From NCBI GenBank assembly GCA_019722365.1, contig JADFUC010002045.1:1-64000 (forward strand): DNA of 64,000 nt. The letters run 5' to 3'. Below, one piece after another: positions 54,180 to 64,000 of the stretch. Below the pieces are notes generated by a model. The model was given only the letters and a program-made list of their open reading frames with translations. It was not told the DNA's origin and ran no database searches. Every line of letters begins with the position of its first letter. Within the stretch, counting starts at the first letter, position 1. The translations under genes and the position numbers were made by a program. This DNA is from Lithospermum erythrorhizon (taxonomy: Eukaryota > Streptophyta > Magnoliopsida > Boraginales > Boraginaceae).

Positions 54180-55480
54180 GTTTTTCTTGGCGTTAACCGA
54201 AATAGTTACGCTCCGAGTCATCGTCCTCATCGGGGGTAGTCGAGGCGTATTACGAGTTAGGCTATCGCTATTTCCGCAACATACTACTCCTCTCTAATAA
54301 TAGCAGAAAGCCTCTTGATGATGTCAGCTTGTCGTAGTTTGATCTGAAGCGAGGCGGAGGTTGTCATTTCTTCTTGGGAAGACATCTTGATGTTAAGCGG
54401 ACAAATCCACGTGCACGCCTTAGGTCAATCAGCTTTCGGCTTCTAGCATTAAGGTTTCATTGCGACATGCCCTTTGCTTATGTCCCCAGTTGAGACATAA
54501 CGAAGATAGTATCTTTGTTGTACTGCGGAAATTTGGGATAAGCCGGATCATCTTTAAAACCTCTGGTTGTGTGTTTGATTTGAACCATCCCATTCTTCGG
54601 ATGCACCTACATCTACTTCTTTAGTATCAAACCCGAAGGAAACGCAGGGAGTACAACTTTGTAAGTGGGTGTGGCGGAAATGCGTCAACTCCCAATCTCT
54701 CGATCGCGCCCGTAGTAGTCAACGATGTCTTGTCTCCGTACGGGGAACCTTTGACACAAAACTCCGCTGTTGTAAGTAGTTTCTATTACCATCATGCAAT
54801 GCGATGTCAAAGTAGTACCCAGATTGATGCTTAGTAGCCTTTGTACCTTTTGATTTAGGAGTGGGGCCTAATGAAATTGTATAGAGAGAGGGAAACATTT
54901 AGTCAATGTCAGTATCATCTACAACGCTTACCAAAACCATTCACGAGAATTGTTGGTCGCGTCTCGATTTACGTATTTCGCCATCGACTCGGGATCCGAC
55001 CACTGATGAGGTATTCATGTGGTAGTACCAAGGAGCGTTATTTGTTTTAGTTAGCAACTATATCGTGTACCAAGTAATGAATTTACAAATTTTAATACAC
55101 ACTTCTTTGGAGATGTTCTTGTACTTGAGTGTGTTGCAAAGGAGAATATACACATGGTACGTGGTGTATTCTTCATTCTCAAATCAGTATCTATGTTTCG
55201 CCTGAAAGCATTGCCCGTCTGAATGAAACAATGGCAAGCGTGTTAGATGCTTCCGGTTGATTTGGTACATCGTGCCTCTAGGCGATTTAAGTTAGTTTCT
55301 ATTTCGCTCGAGTACATGGAGCAGTTGAAACCTCTTTGACCAAATATGCTGGCGTAATGACCGCCAATAGCGTGCCTTTTGTCTGCGCCATTTTTCTTAG
55401 CCAGCTCCTAAAAGCTACAAACATTTGTAATATATATTAGTTAAATGATTAAACATATAACATATTATAAAAGTGAAATA
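54180..55480 (-). pseudogene. Putative C-terminal part of the CACTA TNP2 gene
   Basis: This directly continues the transposase region in the minus direction. At about 54,690-54,740 the minus strand reads DYYGRDREI, similar to the start of DUF4216 ('YYGvlkeIiel'), a domain common at TNP2 C-termini. Other diagnostic residues (C-D-W-F-D, D-x-x-G-F-T) are not readable. It is broken in all frames. The extent is inferred from family order. Confidence 0.4.
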
Positions 55481-55498
55481 AAGTGAAATTCTCACGAC

Positions 55499-56310
55499 TC
55501 AAAAGGTACATTCATCTATATTGCACGGGACCTCACCGTAAGAAAAGCCGTATAAGCGGAATGTATTGGTAGGTTCTCCATCGCCGAAAAATGCAGGTGA
55601 AATAACCTGCTCCATCTTGCAAATTATCTCAACAATGTGTGCGCTTAGAAGCTCTTGTACATGTTCCACATTAAGAGTTCTTTGTTGAAATATCGCGAAA
55701 AGCACCACTACGTAATGGTTTCCGTATAAATTAAATCCGATGCATTGGCGAGTCCTACGGGAAGTAATTTTGCACAATAATATGCATGTCGTGACTTTTC
55801 GGCCGGTAAAGTTCATTCCACCGCACATCGCTTATTATTTGACATATCCATCCAGATAGCGTAAAAAGCAGGACAACCCAGCTTTCCTAAAAGCGCTTTT
55901 GATCCGATGGTTTTTAAAAGTATAGAGTCGCTCTTGGTTTGACCTAACTTCCCGCCTCTTGTATGTACCGTATAAATTATCGGTCTACAATGATGAGTCG
56001 CCACGTCGATCCTTGCCGCTCATTGTCCTTAGTTTTCCACTACAACATCTATTACATTATGTAATGCATTTTTGACATTATTTTTCTGTGTGCATGAAGT
56101 GATGTTAGTATGCGATTTGTTCGTCGGCCCGATAACTCGGCTTTCCGGGAGAATATACTCTTCTTGCAGTTGTGTTCAATGTATTATACCCGGTGTCCCT
56201 ATGTTACGCTTGTTTGTTTTCCCAAAGACCGAGGATCTAACAAAGTAACCCGTCGATATAATTCAATGCCATCAAAAAATCGCTCTTGTGCGTATACGAC
56301 CACGTTTGAT
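55499..56310 (-). pseudogene. CACTA TNP2 transposase, middle part
   Basis: The minus strand at 55,813-56,004 reads RGGKLGQTKSDSILLKTIGS and at 55,499-55,828 AHIVEIICKMEQVISPAFF, a clear counterpart of the TNP2 segment 'IVvTLChmErifPPaFF'. GPVQYR follows at about 55,495-55,530 in another frame, before Met-Tyr, as in 'GPVqyRWMYpfER'. These belong to the DUF4218-type region after the catalytic domain. Frameshifts separate the segments. Confidence 0.8.
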
Positions 56311-56359
56311 TTCGAGAAATGCATGTATGTCCCTCCCAAACAATGGCAGTATGGTCATG

Positions 56360-56857
56360 CTACAACTTACCATGCGTGCTCCATCGGATCACATCCCATA
56401 TGCGAGGAAAATGGCTAATCGTCCACGTGAAGCAACTCTCATGTTGAAATTGTCCCGCTATAGCCAAGTAGTGTCTGTTCCGATTATTCCGCGAGACGCC
56501 CGACTCGTGATCGAAAGTGCGAGGGAAAACATCAATATCTCTCCCAGGATTATTTGGCCCAGGTATAATTAGGGATAAGAACAAGTATGGCTCCTTCATT
56601 TTTAAATGCGGTGGTAAATTATACACCTGATTGATGCTGGCCAAGAAGAGTATTGGCGTCCGAACTTGCCAACCAATTTGAAACCATCGAGCAACGGCAA
56701 TGCGAACATTTCCACAAACCGGCGAAAATGCGAGATATGATACATCAAAAGCTAGCTTCCACTGACTGCGCCATCTCGGATACACCATCCATCCATCATC
56801 TGTTTGAGTTCGATGGTGCCATATCATGTCGTGAACTGTCTTCCTCGACATATACAA
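56360..56857 (-). CDS. CACTA TNP2 transposase, Transposase_21 core fragment
   Basis: An open stretch of 165 codons. Residues 4-30 (SRKTVHDMIWHHRTQTDDG) and YNLPPHLKMKEPYLFLSL followed by IIPGPNNPGRDIDVF (residues about 79-111) are hallmarks of the TNP2/Transposase_21 domain. Residues 50-60 (NVRIAVARW) fit 'NVRLGLatDGFNPF', with the D-G-F-N-P part altered. The C-terminal half follows 'aalLWTinDFPa'. TNP2 proteins cut and join the ends of CACTA elements. This is the most intact piece of the transposase; it is continued, in other frames, on both sides. Confidence 0.88.
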   Translation of the reverse strand: MYMSRKTVHDMIWHHRTQTDDGWMVYPRWRSQWKLAFDVSYLAFSPVCGNVRIAVARWFQIGWQVRTPILFLASINQVYNLPPHLKMKEPYLFLSLIIPGPNNPGRDIDVFPRTFDHESGVSRNNRNRHYLAIAGQFQHESCFTWTISHFPRIWDVIRWSTHGKL

Positions 56858-56869
56858 TCGTTATGGCAG

Positions 56870-57900
56870 GCGCTAGGAAAGTAAGTATATCAAAACCTTC
56901 CGTCTCTTTATAAAGCTTGCGTTGCCCCCTCTTTCTTTCCTGAACCTATTCTCATCACAAAATTTGGACACACATCGCCGCTTTCATACTCTTTGTAAAA
57001 CAAGATGCAATTATTAACACATGTGCATCAATTTTACATTTTTGGGAGGAATAGAGGAGTCAACAATCTTTTGCCTCGTAGAAATAAATGCGGTATGTTC
57101 TCTCCGTCATTGGGAGTGAGTAAAGCAGTTAAAAGAAATCAATGTTGGAAATATTCTTGCGATATTTGCGACTCTGACTTTAGGCTAACCAATTGAGTCG
57201 TCAAGGATAACTTAGTGAATTCAGTACAACCATCCATAATGGTTGGTTTGTAGCCTCTAATAATTAAATGAAATGCAGCTCTACTCAGTTGGGTCTCTAC
57301 AATACCAACTTTGTTGTTAGGTAGAGTGCCACAGAGACTCACCATCACGTAAGTTTAGACCATACGCAACCGTATTGCATATCTTGATTTGATCTCACAC
57401 TGCAATATAGTAAATACTATTCATAAACATTGTTAAAGCGATCAAGATATGTCCCGACACATTGATCATAAACATCATTTGAGGTAAACCGACGTCCCAA
57501 CAATATTCTCATGATACACCCAAGTGTAGTAATCGTGAACAAACCCGTTAGAAATCAAATGGAACTCAACATCAATCCTACTATGCAACAATGTATTTCG
57601 ACACCTCATACGGACACATATCCCATGAAAACATTTGAATAATAGTTTTAAAATGACATCCATAAACTTCATCAAATTTAACAAATATAGATTTTCAAAT
57701 TTGTCCCATCGATCGATACTTGATTTGTATACATCAAAAAGCGATCCTCCGACATTTTACCTAACATTAAAATTTATACACACATATAATTACTCTTGAT
57801 CGTTAACAAGCGATTAATGAAGGAATAACAATTAAAACAACAATGTGAATTTGTTAGTTGGAAAAACTAAGTTGAGATAACAAAATTACCTTTTTGGATG
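56870..57900 (-). pseudogene. CACTA TNP2 transposase, N-terminal part
   Basis: The minus strand at 57,475-57,684 contains RCRNTLLHSRIDVEFHLIS then NGFVHDYYTWVYHEN, the transposase-associated N-terminal domain (family pattern 'CPCxxCxN...V..HL...GF...Y..W..HGE'). The first Cys pair is altered (ICVRMRC). 57,139-57,348 may be a linker. The likely start lies near 57,900, just inside the right subterminal repeats. The frames are interrupted. Confidence 0.75.
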
Positions 57901-57984
57901 TCGGGGGGTGGAAATGAGTGTATTGGTTCGAATAGGAAGAGAAGTGGGATGAAGGGTTTTCTATTTACGTTACATTGCTTATAT

Positions 57985-58095
57985 CGAACATGGTCGGGTT
58001 GGCGTCGGGCGTTATTGAATTATAAATGACATATGCATTAGCGTCGGGTTGGTGTCGGGCCGGCCATCCATGCAACGCTAACATCTACATATACT
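57985..58095. repeat. CACTA subterminal repeats, right end
   Basis: GTCGGGTTGGCGTCGGGC (57,993-58,010) and GCGTCGGGTTGGTGTCGGGC (58,041-58,060), in the orientation opposite to the left-end copies, lie just upstream of the TNP2 start. Confidence 0.65.
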
Positions 58096-58569
58096 TGCCA
58101 ATCGTATAAGTATTTTTACATTATAATAATTGCATACATTGACTACATAAAGATGATTTAAGCTCGATGATTAAATCTGATACACGTAAATCATTGTTGT
58201 GTTTCTATCATGTTAAATGGAAATTCATCCCAGTAATGTAATGCTCGTTAGATACGATAACATTCGATAGTGTCGTTGTTGCTCGTCCCGCAGACCGCAA
58301 CCTCCTCTGAGAAAAGATGATTTAAACTCCAGTGATTAGATACGATACCTGATATTCCTGAAACAAACCATTACGTATCCTCTTTGACATTAGTTAATGT
58401 AATGTTCTTGATGAGTAGTACAAAGTAAATCAATACTATATCAATAGATTCTGATTGATTATTCAAATATAATATATGTAATAGATGTAATAAGCCTCAA
58501 AAAGCTTAATTTCAAAGATGGTCACAATTTTTAGAAATTTCCGGCCATGTGCGCAATGCGTGACCGACT

Positions 58570-58845
58570 TCAATATGTGTAAAATATATGAATCCCGATG
58601 CCATCAGCTAACATATGCGAGAATATACCAGATCCAGCGCCAACGGGGAGCGCCATTGTGGCTTTTCTCACATTATTAAGCGTCGGGATGAATAGGCCCG
58701 GCGTTATCGGCCATTTATCCAGCGCTGTTATGCGTCGCTGCGAGAGAAAAGTGACTTTTTCAACACCATTTTTACAAATGCAAACATTTCGCCAACCTGA
58801 CACAACATGAGCAGATACATAATCAAATGCGTTACAAACACCCAA
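58570..58845 (-). other. GC-rich segment with CACTA-like repeats and an open frame
   Basis: A 91-codon minus-strand frame with no recognised domain overlaps plus-strand phrases GCGTCGGGATGAATAGGCCC, GGCGTTATCGGCC and CCAGCGCTGTTATGCGTCGC, reminiscent of the subterminal repeats of the neighbouring CACTA DNA. It could be a decayed exon or another CACTA end. Confidence 0.3.
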
Positions 58846-59738
58846 TATATTTGCGTAATCAACTTAAAACATCTTCCAAATAATAAAACAATTAAAATAT
58901 CAATGTACCAATAAATAAACTATCAATGTATGAAAGTAGCAACTACAATAAAATTATCAACTATCTTTAAAAACGAAAGCCAAAGAATACAACTATATCA
59001 ATGTACCAAAGTAACGATAAAACAATATATGTATCGATGCCAGTAGTAACAACTAACTAAATACAAAATAGTGTAAATCTGAGGAGGGTCACATGCTTTC
59101 TAGAGGGAACATGAATTGTTGATTACACCTGCTTTCAAACCCCAAGAAACATAGGATAGCCAAAGGCCTTGAGTGAGATCTTTGATAGTTAGAGAGCAAA
59201 GGAATTATATGACTAACGTGAATTGTTTTGATTAGTAATCAAGATTGATCATGTTAGCTGCGGACTTAGATCAATACCGTGCAGGCTGCACGGTGGTCGG
59301 GTGGTAAGAGGGAGGTAGCATGACCCAGCAATTCATAGAAGATATGTATATGCATGTCCTATGATATTTGTTTTGTTTAGAATTTTAGATTGAACAATTC
59401 TTAGACTACGATATATAACTTCTCACGTATTTATGTGAGCTGCAGCGTACTTTGACTACGACCAAGCGTCGCCTTAAGCAAAGTTATAATGACATATGTT
59501 GGGTCACCACGGTGAAGTATAACGATAGATGTTGATATATTGGGGGAGGATTTATCCGTCCTTGATATCTGAGGAAGATACCGGGCCTACCGGCGCGGTT
59601 AGTCTTGATTGGTTTATGGGGCGCCATAAATGCTATTCAGTTCATACCGAGTAAAGAAAGTTGTGGGTGTTTCATGACACACTTCTTGCAGCCTATAACT
59701 AGAGATCGCGTGATAAAGGTGCATATCGTAATCGTCAA
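58846..59738 (+). pseudogene. 3' interior of a plus-strand Copia element, noncoding
   Basis: Defined by the polypurine tract and LTR that follow. The last 150 bp (59,605-59,750) has an open plus-strand frame ending KVHIVIVKGKWECWKS across the tract. GTTGGGTCACCACGGTGAAG and GGGGGAGGATTTATCC occur earlier. No RNase H motif could be read, so the coding part is missing or beyond recognition. The left limit is not visible. Confidence 0.35.
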
Positions 59739-59751
59739 GGGCAAGTGGGAG
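59739..59751 (+). other. Polypurine tract of the plus-strand Copia 3' end
   Basis: GGGCAAGTGGGAG directly before TGTTGGAAATC is the classic plant Copia arrangement (CAAGTGGGAGnnTGTTGGAAA). It fixes the LTR start at 59,752. Confidence 0.8.
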
Positions 59752-60719
59752 TGTTGGAAATCAATGAAGATTGATTCCCTTTTATTATGCCCGTTGCGAC
59801 AATTGTGTATCAATTCATTTATCGGGTTGGTTAAATGTGATTACTGGAACTTAGTGTTCACCTTAGTAATTGTATATTACTAGTTTGGGTTCTCATGATA
59901 ATTTAAGGGGTTATGAGCCGGTGCTAGATCTTGCACAAGTGTCGTTATAATAATAGTAATTGGTCAATTATTATTATTATACCACTTACTATTATCACGA
60001 GCCTAGAAGATCATACATACGGTGGCGTTGGATTATATTTCATGTATGAAATTAAACTACATTTGCTAAATTGAGAGTTGATTGTAATCAACGAATATTC
60101 TCAATTGGGATTTTTTACATTGATAATGTAAAATAGAAATTGGATGAACCCGAATTAATTAATTAGTCAATTGAATTAATTCGATAGTTAGATGACCGTT
60201 GTTAACTTGTTAGTTACTATTAACAACTTGTTAGTATTTGATTTTATAACGGTTTAGTTAAATTTAATTTGGCTCATTAACTATTACATTGGGCTTTTTA
60301 GGTTTGACGCCTTGATAAACCTATTAGGTTTCAACATAAAGTTTTTCATTTCATGAAATGAAAGAAAAACAAAGCCTCCACTTCACTCCCATATGGCCGA
60401 GAAAATATCAGGGAAGGGTGAAAATTCTTTATAGCGATTTTCATCAAATCGACCCATGTTCTATGACACCAGATGCTTAAGTTGACCTCTCACGGTGTGC
60501 AACCCAACTAGAGCTTTTCATTTGAAATTAACTCCCAGCGATGCATTCAAAGGAGGCTTAAATGAAGAATTTGTTGATAGACTTCCGCTGGCATCACTGT
60601 AAGTGCTCTGTTATTCATAATTGTAATTATGTGTTTTAGATTAATTTATATCATTTTGAGGATCCGGAATGTATGAATTTGGTGTTTATCACAAATGAAA
60701 TTCATACTAGATTCTAGCA
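59752..60719 (+). repeat. 3' LTR of a plus-strand Copia element
   Basis: It begins TGTTGGAAATCAATGAAG and ends AGATTCTAGCA. Most of its length matches the solo LTR at 13,710-14,711 in inverse orientation, and its last 200 bp matches 41,151-41,350. No primer-binding site follows, so it is the 3' LTR. It lies between CACTA-derived sequences (TNP2 region and the RGG-protein region), suggesting insertion into CACTA DNA. Confidence 0.85.
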
Positions 60720-60885
60720 GATGGAGGCAGACAATCTTGTCCTTAACGGCAGACTCAACAGTAGGGAAAGGTCCCATTACATGAGAAATATCGTCATTGC
60801 GGCACCGATGCCGACCTGATGCCGATGCAAATCATCATCGAAGATCGTCGAAGGTCAACGTCATCCTGCGTCATCATCATCCTCC
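60720..60885. other. CACTA-like gene 3' continuation
   Basis: GC-rich; the minus strand continues after the stop of the 60,886-61,170 frame without clear features. CATCATCATCATCC/GATGC repeats at 60,825-60,890. Confidence 0.3.
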
Positions 60886-61170
60886 TCACCCACGATCGAG
60901 CGAATGGGGGTACATCTGGCGGGCATGTGACCCACTGAGCCCGCCCCCCCTGGCGACAAGTGACCCAGCTGCTGGCCGCACCAAATGCGGATCGTGAGCT
61001 GGCCGGGGAGTCACACTCTGTCTATACGATGTCTTTGAATTAAATGGATGCGTCGCGAATGCGAATGCCGCGAGGTTCCTCCTCTTAGGACTAGGGGGGT
61101 GCGGTTCCTCCACAGCCTTACCTTTACCTTTATCATCCCTATCCTTCCTGGACCTACCACCACGAGTCAT
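60886..61170 (-). CDS. Small basic RGG-start protein, possible CACTA accessory gene
   Basis: The start is chosen at the Met giving MTRGGRSRKDRDDKGKGKAV, followed by EEPHPPSPKRRN, rather than the Met 17 codons upstream. The N-terminus is Arg/Gly/Lys-rich with a likely nuclear-localisation cluster (SPKRR). Many plant CACTA elements encode a second protein beginning with such an R-G-G/K-G-K segment. The frame is open for 94 codons from this Met and then stops, with the conserved downstream part missing, probably because of the Copia insertion at about 60,720. Function inferred only from context. Confidence 0.45.
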   Translation of the reverse strand: MTRGGRSRKDRDDKGKGKAVEEPHPPSPKRRNLAAFAFATHPFNSKTSYRQSVTPRPAHDPHLVRPAAGSLVARGGGLSGSHARQMYPHSLDRG

Positions 61171-61189
61171 GCGTGACCAAAACATAGGC

Positions 61190-62030
61190 CAATTAACAAT
61201 TGCATTACAATTAACTAACAATTCAATCTAATCCAAACTAATCCAAACTAACACTCACAACTAATCGAAACTAACAATCCAAACTAACAATCACAACTAA
61301 TCCAAACTAACAATCACATTTCATATCAAACTAAAAGAAATCGAGAACCTCAATCATTCAGAGCTAATTGGTAATTAGCAATCTGACCAATGCAATTCAA
61401 TTCAATTAACAATAACAATGACAACACAACAACTAATCAAACTAATCACAACTGATTATAATCCAAACTAATCACGTTTCAATGTTATCTATGTCAATGG
61501 CCATGAAGAAAACTAATCCGCGATTAATCGCGACAACTTTCAATTCGGCTAATCCAGAACTAATTAGCAACCACTGATAATTCAAACTAATTAACAACAC
61601 TAACTTGATAAAATTAATCCAACAATTAAATTCAACTAATCTATATCAAATAATCACAACTAATAAAACTAATCACAATTAATCACAGCAATTTAATTCA
61701 ATTAGCAATAACTTGTCGCGACTAATCGAACTAATTAACAACTGACAATGACAACTAACAATTAAACTAACTAACAATAATTTAAACACATTCAATCACA
61801 TATCAAACTAATTAACAATTCAACCTCAATTCAATCACATTCCAAAACAATATCACATTATAAACACTAATTTAACAATAATAATAGACAATAATTACGT
61901 AATTAAAAAAAATAGAAATTAATTTACAATAATTAAAATAACTAATTAAACAATCCATTAGAAATAAAAAATTAAACTAACTGTAATAATTTAAACACGT
62001 TTCAATGACATATCAATTTAATTCCCGATT
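61190..62030. repeat. AACTAATCnAAACTAACAATC degenerate array
   Basis: About 840 bp of short repeats built from AACTAATC, AACTAACAATC, AATTAACAA and CAATTCAA, with very little G on the plus strand. It lies directly upstream of the RGG-start protein on the minus strand and would be its 5' leader or promoter. No coding frame. Confidence 0.7.
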
Positions 62031-62039
62031 CAATGTCCC

Positions 62040-62225
62040 CGAAATTCAAAAAACCAACCTTTGAAATAGGCGCGTGTGGAGGCGGCGGAGATGAGGGCGG
62101 GCGGCCGGAACTAGTGGGAGAGGTGGGTGGCGTCGGAGGTAGGCGGCCGGGGTTGGTGAGGCGGAGTTGGCGAAGGGAAAAAATGGGGGAAGATGCATTC
62201 GGTAGGGGGGTTGAATATATAACAA
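62040..62225 (+). other. G-rich segment next to CACTA-type repeats
   Basis: GGCGGCGGAGATGAGGGCGG, GGGCGGCCGGAACTAGTGGG and GGCGTCGGAGGTAGGCGGCC make a plus-strand G-rich tract; the 66-codon frame in it is a composition effect. Similar G-rich sequence precedes the right repeats at 57.9 kb. Confidence 0.45.
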
Positions 62226-62227
62226 AT

Positions 62228-62545
62228 AACTAGCGTCGGGTTGGCGTCGGGTTAGCGTCAGTGCATTAAATATTATAATTAATTTTGCATTTTAATTTTT
62301 GGCGGTTACATAATTTAAAATCGAAGCCAAACCCGGCCTTGAGCCGGCTAGCCCTACCCATTTTTATTTATTTTATTATTACTTTTTAAGGCATTGTTAG
62401 TAAAATAAAACCCGACTCTAACTTGACGCCAATGATTTTTATTTTATAAATATTTTTCAATTCTAAAAAGTTTAATTCTACGCCCGTCTACGGAGCCGAT
62501 GCTATACCGGCGCCAATTTGCCAGCCACGTACATCTGCGGGCTTG
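62228..62545. repeat. CACTA-type subterminal repeat cluster
   Basis: AGCGTCGGGTTGGCGTCGGG and TTAGCGTC at 62,232-62,260 are followed, from 62,320, by the inverse phrases CCCGGCCTTGAGCCGG, AACCCGACTCTAACTTGACG and ATACCGGCGCCAATTT. The orientation switch at about 62,300 suggests two element ends abut here, or one end with a palindromic subterminal region. Confidence 0.55.
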
Positions 62546-63238
62546 ATTGTATCCGGCCAACCGACCTGAGCAGAGCGCTAGTCTTAGCGTGAGAATTTCC
62601 ACCGGCAATGCAGGTAGGCTTACGATGATGTAGATGGTAGGAAAATGAACAAGCGATGATCGCGAATATGACATGAAAGGAATTAGATATGTAATGAAAT
62701 TTCTTTGAAATTATAGTAAAAATATGCATTTTCATTGTAACAATAATATCTTGAGATGATACATATTGATTTAATTTTGTTTTTCTGAGTTTTTTTCAAA
62801 ATCGTGGACATCGTGAAGTTCTCAAATACATGAATGAGCGAAAATGCGTCACGTGATTAGATTTTGCCAGATCTATATTGTACATGTTGGCACATAAGTG
62901 ATGGGGACTACTAACGATGTTTTTTAATCAATATGTATGTATATGAGTGCGGTCTATTGATATTTTAGATTTAATATTTGTACATAATATCTGATTGTCA
63001 TTGATGTCTGATCAAATTTTTTTTTTTTTTTTTTATTTTTTATTTTTTTATTTTTAACTATTATATATTTCATAATGAGATTACACATAGTCGAGTATAC
63101 AAAAGATTATATAATACACCAATAAATTCGCCGCAGTTGTTTATTACTGCGATAACTTCTGATAATTAAATTTTGAAATGCTTGATAGAGAGGAATGACT
63201 TCGAACAAACAACTATTTTCTACTCTCAAATTTTGTTA
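62546..63238. other. AT-rich gene-free stretch
   Basis: Contains a T-tract of about 50 bases (63,017-63,055, T18 then TTATTTTT units). No gene seen. Confidence 0.4.
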
Positions 63239-64000
63239 ATTGGATATGTGATATTTGTAAATAATGTTGTATGTAATTGAATTAGTGGATATGGATTGAT
63301 TCAGTATGATATATTCAGATTTTACTACAAACATATCACAAGTAAGTATAGAGTTACAACTTCTCATATATATTAGCGTGTAATGGGTCATTAGTTAAAA
63401 TTATCATCTTTAAATATATATCATAAATGTATGTAATGTAATCATAGTATATGTAATTATGATTGTCTTATAACATAATATACAACAATATATAACATAT
63501 TATTAGTTATGATTGATTTAAACCATATAATATATTATAATGCAATATAAGAATGATTTTTTGTGAAATAAACACAAGTAAAGTATGGGAATGGGTTACA
63601 ATACTTTAAGAATATGAAAGACCAAGCTAAAAAGGTGTTGCCTTGTGGAGTCGGTCGAGGTGGTTTGCTAAGAATGGAGTCGGGTTTAGCGTCGAGGCCA
63701 GAGCTCGACCATTTCCACTTTGTTAGTATGAACCCTTACTTTATTTTTTTGAACAATTTATGATTCACGATTGTTAGTGGATATATGATATTTGTAAATA
63801 ATGTTATATGTAGTGAATTAGTGGATATGGATTGATTCAATGTGATATGTTACGTTTTCCGACATATCACAAGTAAAGTATAGAGTTACTACCTTTCATC
63901 TATATTAACGTGTGATGTGTCATTAGTGAAGAACTATCATCTTATAATATACATCATAAATGTATGTAATGTAATCGCGGTATGTGAGTATGATTGTCTT
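63239..64000 (+). repeat. Tandem duplication, period about 539 bp, cut by window end
   Basis: 63,239-63,480 and 63,778-64,000 match nearly throughout: GTGATATTTGTAAATAATGT, GAATTAGTGGATATGGATTG, ACATATCACAAGTA, ATAAATGTATGTAATGTAAT and ATGATTGTCTT. The second copy runs off the window, so more units may follow. The unit includes a GC-rich patch with GTCGGGTTTAGCGTCGAGGC at about 63,678, like the CACTA subterminal repeats. Confidence 0.8.

Larger units (their letters stand above)
52699..58095 (-). mobile_element. CACTA (En/Spm) transposon with TNP2 transposase
   Basis: The left end reads CACTCTTGGAAATG, close to the plant CACTA terminus 'CACTACAAGAAAt'. It is followed within 400 bp by repeated subterminal phrases (GGCGTCG, GGCCTTGACCC, AAGCGTCGGGTTAG, ACCGGCCTTAACCCGACTCC). 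57,985-58,075 has the inverted counterpart (GTCGGGTTGGCGTCGGGC, GCGTCGGGTTGGTGTCGGGC). In between, the minus strand encodes a TNP2-type transposase. The right terminal CACTA is not clearly seen, so the right boundary is approximate, and the element might extend to about 62,545. Confidence 0.7.

Noticed and set aside
1..64000. CRISPR arrays, rRNA/tRNA genes, riboswitches, bacterial operons
   Set aside because: Repeats seen are degenerate minisatellites or LTRs without spacer structure; no tRNA cloverleaf or rRNA core was found; the content is plant-type.

Overview
This window looks like intergenic DNA from a flowering plant. It is AT-rich and dense with transposable elements: Ty1/Copia, Ty3/Gypsy chromovirus-like, CACTA (En/Spm), a Ulp1-carrying DNA-transposon fragment and short terminal-inverted-repeat elements. 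No rRNA, tRNA, CRISPR array or bacterial-style operon is visible. Nearly every recognisable coding region is broken by frameshifts and stops. Many short mismatches between repeat copies look like a mix of old decay and consensus error. The species cannot be fixed from the sequence.

Layout. 1-4,375: a stretch with clearly higher GC than the rest and no plant repeat hallmarks; its last 1.6 kb holds one suspiciously open minus-strand frame. 4,383-10,768: plus-strand Copia element (Copia-1) with a truncated 5' LTR, a minisatellite leader, a passenger mini-gene, then gag, integrase, RT and RNase H, a polypurine tract and a 3' LTR. 10,769-14,711: chromovirus 3' end with its polypurine tract, a 720-bp TIR element, a possible hAT remnant and a solo LTR. 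14,712-20,112: Ulp1-protease remnant, low-complexity and tandem repeats, a Stowaway-like MITE and two unidentified coding-like blocks. 20,436-24,960: minus-strand Copia-2, related to Copia-1 inside but lacking RT and RNase H. 26,797-32,830: nested chromovirus-type LTRs with repeated UNCG-loop hairpins. 34,699-35,112: a cysteine-rich peptide gene, the best host-gene candidate. 35,860-36,880: minus-strand Copia RT/RNase H relic. 37,560-40,080: intron-containing, coiled-coil transposon-type gene. 41,151-42,480: another LTR. 43,709-52,522: almost complete minus-strand Sirevirus-like Copia element with both LTRs, PBS and PPT. 52,699-62,545: CACTA territory with a TNP2 transposase and subterminal repeats, invaded by a plus-strand Copia 3' end. 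63,239-64,000: a tandem duplication running off the end.

The most interesting items are: (i) a complete mini-gene (TATA box, 60-codon hydrophobic ORF, poly(A) signal) between PBS and gag in both Copia-1 and Copia-2; (ii) an array of short perfect hairpins with UUCG/UACG-type tetraloops inside the chromovirus LTRs; (iii) the knottin-like cysteine-rich gene; and (iv) the compositional break at about 4.38 kb.
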